Below are positions 5,903 to 10,752 of a DNA stretch of 10,752 nucleotides, piece by piece. The DNA lies in assembly GCA_021732805.1 (NCBI GenBank), contig JAKFUJ010000318.1, positions 1 through 10,752 on the forward strand, read 5' to 3'. The first letter of the stretch is position 1. The number at the start of each line of letters is the position of its first letter. Position numbers and translations under genes: made by a program. The notes beneath the pieces were generated by a model. The model saw nothing but the letters and a program-made list of their open reading frames with translations, did not search any database and was not told the origin of the DNA. The DNA is from Betaproteobacteria bacterium. Its GTDB lineage: Bacteria > Pseudomonadota > Gammaproteobacteria > Burkholderiales > SG8-41.

Positions 5903-6850
5903 ATGACCCGATTACTGACCAGCGCGCTCTGTGCCATGGCCCTGTCCGCACAGGCGGCTTATCCCGAAAAACCGGTGCGCCTGATCGTGCCGCTGTCGGC
6001 GGGCGGCGGCATGGATACGGTGACCCGCGCCGTGGCCTCGCCGCTGGCGGAGAAACTCGGACAGACCGTAGTCGTCGACAACCGCGCTGGCGGCGGTGGT
6101 GCCATCGGCGCCGAACTGACCAAAGAAGCGCCGAAAGACGGCCACACCCTGCTAATGGCCAGCGCCACTTTTGTGATCCATCCGCTGCTCTACCCGGCGC
6201 GATATGTGCCGACCCGCGATTACACAGCCATCACCCAGGTCACGCGCCAGCCTTATGTGCTGATGGTCCATCCGGGTATTCCCGCAAAAAACGTCAGGGA
6301 ACTGGTGGCCTATACCAAGGCCAATCCGAACAAGATCAATTACGCCTCATCCGGCCAGGGCAGCCTGATTCACCTGAGCACGGAACTGTTCAAGGCGCGC
6401 ACCGGCGCCGACATGAACCACATCCCGTACAAGGGCATGGGCGGCGCTTATGTCGACATGCTGTCCGGCCGCATCCAGGCCGCATTTCCCAGCATCATCT
6501 CCGTGCTGCCACATCTGAAGACCGGCAAGCTGCGCGCGCTGGCGGTGTCGAGCGCGCAGCGTTCGAGTTCACTGCCCGACATCCCCAGCCTGCAGGAAAC
6601 CGGCATCCGCGATTTCGACGTTTCACAGTGGTACGGCCTGTTTGCTCCAGCCGGCACGCCGCGCCCCGTCATTGATCGCATCCATCGCGAGGTGGTGGAT
6701 ATCCTGAAGACATCAGAAATGCAAAAACGCATGGCCGGCGACGGCGCCGACGGCGTCGGCAACACGCCCGAGCAGTTCGCCGCCTATGTCAAAGCCGAAT
6801 CGGTGCGCTGGGCCGAAGTCATCAGGAAATCGAACATCAAGGCTGACTGA
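5903..6850 (+). CDS. Bug/TctC-type tripartite tricarboxylate transporter substrate-binding protein
   Basis: A 315-residue periplasmic receptor of the Bug (TctC) family, which binds carboxylates for tripartite tricarboxylate transporters or for sensing. A signal peptide is clear: MTRLL, a hydrophobic core and cleavage after LSAQA (about residue 18). The mature protein opens with YPEKPVRLIVP (20-30) and has the family hallmarks SAGGGMD (32-38), VVVDNRAGGGGAIGA (56-70), NYASSGQGSLIHL (146-158) and IPYKGMGGAYVDMLSG (174-189). The second ligand-contacting region around SQWYGLFAPAGTP (241-253) is also present. Length is standard. The start is chosen by GAGGAG at 5891-5896. It lies 146 bp after the third MmgE/PrpD gene, so it probably captures the acid that the cluster degrades. 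No TctA or TctB membrane partner is in the window; orphan receptors of this type are common in betaproteobacteria. The ligand is unknown. Confidence 0.94.
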   Translation: MTRLLTSALCAMALSAQAAYPEKPVRLIVPLSAGGGMDTVTRAVASPLAEKLGQTVVVDNRAGGGGAIGAELTKEAPKDGHTLLMASATFVIHPLLYPARYVPTRDYTAITQVTRQPYVLMVHPGIPAKNVRELVAYTKANPNKINYASSGQGSLIHLSTELFKARTGADMNHIPYKGMGGAYVDMLSGRIQAAFPSIISVLPHLKTGKLRALAVSSAQRSSSLPDIPSLQETGIRDFDVSQWYGLFAPAGTPRPVIDRIHREVVDILKTSEMQKRMAGDGADGVGNTPEQFAAYVKAESVRWAEVIRKSNIKAD

Positions 6851-7073
6851 ACCACGCGGCACCGTGTTACTGACGCATGCGTGACGCTATGTGGCGCTGC
6901 CGCTGTTACCCGCACCACCAGCGCTGCGGTTACAATCCCCGCGGTTCGTCGCCGGCATGCCGGGCGAAAATTTCCGGCTGCAGTGATTGTCATATTGCGC
7001 TGCCACCGCACCGGCCGCTTGCATCACCCAGTCAAAACATTAAATTTATTAATAAAATCAATAGGTTAATTAA
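6851..7073. other. Non-coding gap with two short palindromes and an AT-rich leader
   Basis: No convincing gene is seen here. ACGCATGCGT (6873-6882) and CCGGCATGCCGG (6952-6963) are perfect palindromes, both centred on GCATGC, with centres 80 bp apart. TGACGC occurs twice at an 11-bp interval (6871 and 6882). TACAAT at 6931-6936 could be a -10 box, but no fitting -35 is visible. The last part (about 7035-7073) is very AT-rich and runs into the start of the next gene, with a weak TAGG at 7062-7065. A promoter for the downstream gene is expected somewhere here. Confidence 0.5.
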
Positions 7074-9095
7074 ATGCCGCTTTACGCGCTGACTATTTTT
7101 GCGAGCGCTTTCCTGCTGTTCCTGGTGCAACCCATCATGGCGAAACAGATTCTGCCGTGGTTCGGCGGTTCCGCGGCGGTATGGACGACCTGCCTGATGT
7201 TTTTCCAGATCGTGCTGCTCGCCGGTTATGCCTACGCCGACTGGACCATACGTTTCCTGAAGCCGCGCCCGCAGGTCATCCTGCATGTGTCGCTGATCGT
7301 CATCAGCCTGGTCTCGCTGCCGATCATCGCCGGCAGCGGCTGGAAACCGGATGGCGACGAAGATCCGACGTGGCTGATCCTGGGTTTGCTCGCCGCAACC
7401 ATCGGCCTGCCCTACTTCCTGCTGTCCACCACCGGACCGCTGCTGCAGGCGTGGTTTGCGCGGAGTTTTCCGCAGGCAAAAAATGTCTACCGCCTGTTCG
7501 CGCTGTCGAATGGCGCATCGCTGATTGCGCTGGTGGCCTATCCGTTTGTGGTTGAACCGTACATCACCACTCATCAACAATCGATCAGCTGGAGTTTTGG
7601 TTACGCACTGTTCGTCGTGCTGTGCGGCGGCTCGGCGCTGTTCAGCCTGCGTGCTTCAACCCAGATGGCGACTCAACAGGCGGCGACCGCCATCGACGGC
7701 CCCGCGCCGCGTGCCGCAGACTACCTGCTGTGGCTGACGCTGGCCGCACTGGGTTCGTTCATGCTGATCGCGGTGACCAACCACATCACGCACGACGTCG
7801 CCTCGGTGCCGTTCCTGTGGATCCTGCCGCTGACGCTGTACCTGCTGTCGTTTGTGCTGTGTTTTGAAGGCCGCAACTGGTACCAGCGCAGCATCTTTTT
7901 CGGACCGCTGCTGGTTGTCGTCGGCGCGATGTCCTGGGCGCTGCACACCAACGGCGGCGTGATGGACATCAAGCAGGCGATTCCGCTGTTCGCCACCGGG
8001 CTGTTCGTGATGTGCATGTTTTTCCATGGTGAACTCGCCGCGCTGAAACCGGCGCCGCGTTACCTCACCGGGTTTTACCTGATGATTTCTCTGGGCGGCG
8101 CGGTCGGCGGCCTGCTGGTGGGTTTTGTCGCGCCCAAACTGTTCGACACCTATTACGAGTTCGGGCTGGGCCTGTTTGCAACCACGCTGCTCGCCGCCTA
8201 CGTCGCACGCCGGGCGATGCTAATCGTGCCGGTGCTGGCACTGGCCGCCGCCTGTTTCACCGCGTACCAGATCCATGCCTATATCGACATGCTGTCCAAG
8301 GGCACACGGATCATGACGCGCAATTTCTACGGCACGCTGCGGGTCAAGGACTTCGGCGATGCAAACGGTGACGGCACACGCCGGTTGATGCATGGCGTCA
8401 TCATGCATGGCGAGCAGCACTTGGCGCCATCGAAGCGCATGTCGCCGACAACGTATTACGGCACGACTTCAGGCGTGGGCCGCATCATCAGCATCAAGAG
8501 CGGCGCCGCGAAGGACATCCGCGTCGGCGTGGTCGGTCTTGGCGCCGGCACTCTCGCCGTCTACGGCCGGCCTGGGGATGTTTACCGCTTTTATGAAATC
8601 AATCCGCAGGTCATCGAACTCGCCAAAACCGAGTTCAGCTATCTCGGTTCCAGCACGGCAAAAATCGAAACCCTGCTCGGTGACGCCCGGCTGACCCTGG
8701 AACGCGAACCGGCGCAGCGTTACGACGTGCTGGCGATCGACGCTTTCTCCAGCGATTCGATACCCACCCACCTGATGACTTACCAGGCGATGGCTGTTTA
8801 TCTGAAGAACATCAAACCCGACGGCGTGATCGCTTTCCATGTCACCAACCGTTTCCTGCATCTGGCGCCGGTGGTCAAACGTATTGCCGATGAACACGGC
8901 TTGCACACGGTGCTGGTCGCCGACGACCCCGACAGCGACTCTGACCTGGCCAATACCGACTGGGTGCTGGTGTCGCGCAACAAAGCAGTGCTTGAGCATT
9001 CGAACATCACCGAATCGCTGGAAGCCATCAGTGAAATTCCCGGCCTTCGCCTGTGGACCGACAGCTTCAACAACCTGTTCAAGATTCTCAAATAA
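7074..9095 (+). CDS. Fused multi-spanning membrane protein / spermidine synthase-like protein
   Basis: A 673-residue two-part protein. Residues 1 to about 402 hold roughly twelve hydrophobic segments (for example 4-23, 38-55, 69-86, 172-193, 245-264, 303-318, 329-352, 383-402), an MFS-like membrane region. Residues about 415-640 form a spermidine-synthase-like Rossmann domain: HGVIMHGEQ (440-448), the SAM-binding GLGAGTLA (488-495), acidic FYEINP (506-511), GDAR (536-539) and the acidic DAFSSDSIPTHLMT loop (556-569) where aminopropyltransferases have catalytic Asp. Such fusions are widespread and mostly uncharacterised; they are often annotated as fused MFS/spermidine synthase or just spermidine synthase. 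Real polyamine synthesis is uncertain because no speA, speD or speH is nearby. TAA (7071-7073) directly abuts the ATG in frame, fixing the start. The protease gene follows after 77 bp. Confidence 0.9.
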   Translation: MPLYALTIFASAFLLFLVQPIMAKQILPWFGGSAAVWTTCLMFFQIVLLAGYAYADWTIRFLKPRPQVILHVSLIVISLVSLPIIAGSGWKPDGDEDPTWLILGLLAATIGLPYFLLSTTGPLLQAWFARSFPQAKNVYRLFALSNGASLIALVAYPFVVEPYITTHQQSISWSFGYALFVVLCGGSALFSLRASTQMATQQAATAIDGPAPRAADYLLWLTLAALGSFMLIAVTNHITHDVASVPFLWILPLTLYLLSFVLCFEGRNWYQRSIFFGPLLVVVGAMSWALHTNGGVMDIKQAIPLFATGLFVMCMFFHGELAALKPAPRYLTGFYLMISLGGAVGGLLVGFVAPKLFDTYYEFGLGLFATTLLAAYVARRAMLIVPVLALAAACFTAYQIHAYIDMLSKGTRIMTRNFYGTLRVKDFGDANGDGTRRLMHGVIMHGEQHLAPSKRMSPTTYYGTTSGVGRIISIKSGAAKDIRVGVVGLGAGTLAVYGRPGDVYRFYEINPQVIELAKTEFSYLGSSTAKIETLLGDARLTLEREPAQRYDVLAIDAFSSDSIPTHLMTYQAMAVYLKNIKPDGVIAFHVTNRFLHLAPVVKRIADEHGLHTVLVADDPDSDSDLANTDWVLVSRNKAVLEHSNITESLEAISEIPGLRLWTDSFNNLFKILK

Positions 9096-9112
9096 ACTAC
9101 CCGTCGCACCTG

Positions 9113-9145
9113 CCGCCGCGTAGCCGGCGGGTTGAAAAACGCCGG
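9113..9145 (+). other. Two mutually exclusive short hairpins between the fusion gene and the protease gene
   Basis: CCGCCG (9113-9118) can pair with CGGCGG (9125-9130). Alternatively CCGGCG (9124-9129) can pair with CGCCGG (9140-9145) across a 10-base A-rich loop. The two pairings share bases, so only one can form. No T run follows, so a terminator is unlikely. Six-bp GC stems arise easily by chance in such DNA. Confidence 0.3.
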
Positions 9146-9172
9146 CAGCACACCCATCTGCAATTCATAACC

Positions 9173-10567
9173 ATGAAAATCATCAAACCATTGTTTTTAA
9201 ACAATTTTTTAAAAATCCCCGGGGCGTTGCTGCTGTTGCTGGGCGTATTACTGCCGCTGCCAGCACCGGCGCAGACCGTGGCGGATCCACGCGGTCTGCC
9301 CACGCTGGCGCCGCTGGTCAATCAGGTCACACCGGCCGTGGTCAACGTATCGGTGGTCACGCGTGCGCCGATGGAAAACAATCCGTTGTTTCGCGATCCG
9401 TTTTTCCGCCGCTTTTTCAATTTTCCGGAACGCCAGCAGCGCCAGGAACAGGCCGCGGGCTCGGGCGTCATTGTCGATGCCGCGCGCGGCTATATCCTGA
9501 CCAACAATCACGTCATCAAGGATGCAGAGCAGATCAACATCACGCTCAAGGATCGCCGCCAGTTTCCGGCAAAACTCGTCGGCACCGATCCCGGAACCGA
9601 TATCGCGGTGCTGCAGATCAGCGCACCCGGACTCGCGGCATTGCGCATCGGCGACTCCGATTCGCTGCTGGTCGGCGACTATGTACTCGCCATCGGCAAT
9701 CCGTTTGGTATCGGCCAGACCGTGACCTCGGGCATTGTCAGCGCGCTGGGGCGCAGCGGACTTTCGGTTGAAGGTTATGAGGACTTCATCCAGACCGACG
9801 CTTCGATCAATCCCGGCAACTCGGGTGGCGCGCTGGTCAATCTGCGCGGCGAACTGATCGGCATCAACACCGCGATCATCGGCCCCTCGGGCGGCAATGT
9901 CGGCATCGGTTTTGCGGTGCCTTCAGTCATGGCGCGCGCGGTGATGGAACAGATCGTGCGTTACGGCGAAGTGCGGCGCGGACGCCTCGGCATTGAAATG
10001 GCGGATGTCACCGCCGACGCGCAGCGCAAACTGAAGCTGAAGTCGCTGGACGGCGCCCTCATCGCCAACGTCGAAGCGGACTCCCCCGCGGCGCAGGCGG
10101 GACTGCGCATCGGGGACGTGGTGGCCTCCCTCAACAACCGTCCGATCCGCAGTGCGGCCGAACTGCGCGCACGGCTTGGACTGACGCCGGTCGGTGATGA
10201 AATCGAATTAGGTATCGTGCGTGAAGGCGGCCCCCGCAGCATCCGCACACGTATTGCCGCGCCGCAGGCCTCGGCCAGCGATGAAGCCAAAACGGTAGCC
10301 CTGCTGCCGGGTCTGCGGGTGGTCGAAATCGAACCCGGCAGCCCGCTGGCGCAGCGTCTGCGCGGGGGCGGACTGGTAGTGGCCGCAGTGGATGCCGACA
10401 GCCGTGCGCTGCAGGCGGGCTTCCGTCCGGGCGACATTATTGTCGCCGTCAACCGGCGCCGGGTACAGACCCTGGCCGAATTCCAGAAACTGCTGGGCGC
10501 TGCGGAACGCGGCTATGCGGTGAGTTTGCTGCGCGGCGATTTCAGCCTGACCATCATCGTCCGCTAG
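9173..10567 (+). CDS. degQ: Do/DegQ-family periplasmic serine endoprotease
   Basis: A 464-residue HtrA-family protease that degrades or refolds misfolded envelope proteins in the periplasm. A signal peptide (charged MKIIK start, hydrophobic core 16-30, cleavage after PAPAQ near residue 34) is followed by a trypsin-like domain with H113 (TNNHVIKDA), D143 (GTDIAVL) and S217 (NPGNSGGAL), a complete triad. Phe/Arg-rich residues 68-95 (NNPLFRDPFFRRFF) match the LA-loop position and are short, as in DegQ. Two PDZ domains follow: about 268-360 (RRGRLGIE, DSPAAQAGLRIGDVV) and about 378-464 (GFRPGDIIVAVN). The start at 9173 is preferred over an in-frame ATG at 9053 that overlaps the upstream gene and masks the signal peptide. 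No Shine-Dalgarno is seen, and codons 4-15 are unusually AT-rich. The symbol is by family resemblance; MucD/DegP-like naming is possible. Confidence 0.94.
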   Translation: MKIIKPLFLNNFLKIPGALLLLLGVLLPLPAPAQTVADPRGLPTLAPLVNQVTPAVVNVSVVTRAPMENNPLFRDPFFRRFFNFPERQQRQEQAAGSGVIVDAARGYILTNNHVIKDAEQINITLKDRRQFPAKLVGTDPGTDIAVLQISAPGLAALRIGDSDSLLVGDYVLAIGNPFGIGQTVTSGIVSALGRSGLSVEGYEDFIQTDASINPGNSGGALVNLRGELIGINTAIIGPSGGNVGIGFAVPSVMARAVMEQIVRYGEVRRGRLGIEMADVTADAQRKLKLKSLDGALIANVEADSPAAQAGLRIGDVVASLNNRPIRSAAELRARLGLTPVGDEIELGIVREGGPRSIRTRIAAPQASASDEAKTVALLPGLRVVEIEPGSPLAQRLRGGGLVVAAVDADSRALQAGFRPGDIIVAVNRRRVQTLAEFQKLLGAAERGYAVSLLRGDFSLTIIVR

Positions 10568-10580
10568 ACCTGTTAACCAT

Positions 10581-10752
10581 TTATTTGCGACCGCGGCGCC
10601 CCCCAAGAGGACTTGCTGCGCGGCGCACCAGCCAGCCGCCGACGCCCAGCAAAGCCGAGTTTGCGTACCACACCGGCGCATAACCGAACGCGGTGCCGAT
10701 GGTGCCGAACAGCAGCGGAATCACCAGATGGGTCACGTTGTTGACGGTGACC
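10581..10752 (-). CDS. Probable MFS transporter, C-terminal end only
   Basis: Read on the minus strand, an open frame enters from the right edge and ends at a TAA (complement of 10581-10583), giving 56 residues. It begins VTVNNVTHLVIPLLFGTIGT, continues through AFGYAPVWYANSALLGVGGW and ends in a basic tail (RGRK). The two hydrophobic stretches separated by GYAPVWYANS look like the last two transmembrane helices of a major facilitator superfamily permease, with a cytoplasmic basic C-terminus. The gene converges on the protease gene with only 13 bp between the stops, and no terminator hairpin is visible in that gap. The substrate cannot be inferred from this fragment, and the MFS assignment rests on the pattern of this tail only. 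Confidence 0.75.
   Translation of the reverse strand, partial: VTVNNVTHLVIPLLFGTIGTAFGYAPVWYANSALLGVGGWLVRRAASPLGGRRGRK

Noticed and set aside
6877..7092. Small open frame of 71 codons in the gap before the spermidine-synthase-like gene
   Set aside because: It overlaps the next gene start, has no ribosome binding site, and its Cys/His/Arg/Pro-rich composition looks like translated non-coding DNA.
9053..9172. N-terminal extension of the protease from the ATG at 9053
   Set aside because: It overlaps the upstream gene by 43 bp, and the added 40 polar residues would precede a typical signal peptide starting at 9173.

Overview
The window looks like chromosomal DNA from a GC-rich proteobacterium, most likely a betaproteobacterium of the Burkholderiales/Rhodocyclales/Nitrosomonadales type. 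The reasons are the strong G/C preference at third codon positions, a Bug/TctC-type periplasmic carboxylate receptor (a family greatly expanded in betaproteobacteria), a DegQ-type protease, and dispersed GC-rich palindromes of a kind common in these genomes. The lineage is inference; there is no rRNA or tRNA to anchor it. Seven genes run on the + strand and one enters from the right edge on the - strand.

Left part (1-6850) is a carboxylate catabolism cluster. It starts with the 3' end of a FAD-dependent dehydrogenase resembling tricarballylate dehydrogenase (TcuA). Three consecutive, diverged MmgE/PrpD-family genes follow (1274-2713, 2892-4289, 4407-5756), then a Bug/TctC tricarboxylate-binding receptor (5903-6850). 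MmgE/PrpD enzymes include 2-methylcitrate dehydratase and cis-aconitate decarboxylase, and TcuA makes cis-aconitate. A working model is that the receptor captures a di- or tricarboxylate, the flavoenzyme desaturates it and the MmgE/PrpD enzymes dehydrate, hydrate or decarboxylate the product. No membrane transporter subunit, CoA ligase or regulator is visible, so the substrate is unknown. The third MmgE/PrpD copy has lost two residues of a motif kept by the other two.

The gaps inside this cluster (about 117-178 bp) are mostly filled with palindromic repeats. A composite element at 1170-1252 shares a 22-bp identical block with a perfect 21-bp inverted repeat at 2727-2801. A related smaller hairpin lies at 4339-4361, and a different imperfect inverted repeat sits at 5794-5851. 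There is also a perfect non-repetitive dyad (4373-4396) just ahead of the third MmgE/PrpD start, and a candidate promoter ahead of the second.

Right part (7074-10752) is housekeeping-like: a large membrane protein fused to a spermidine-synthase-like domain, a periplasmic Do/DegQ-family serine protease with two PDZ domains, and, convergent with it, the C-terminal end of a probable MFS transporter. The 223-bp gap at 6851-7073 separates the two halves; it holds two short perfect palindromes and an AT-rich leader but no convincing gene. I found no insertion sequence, CRISPR array, tRNA, rRNA or phage gene.
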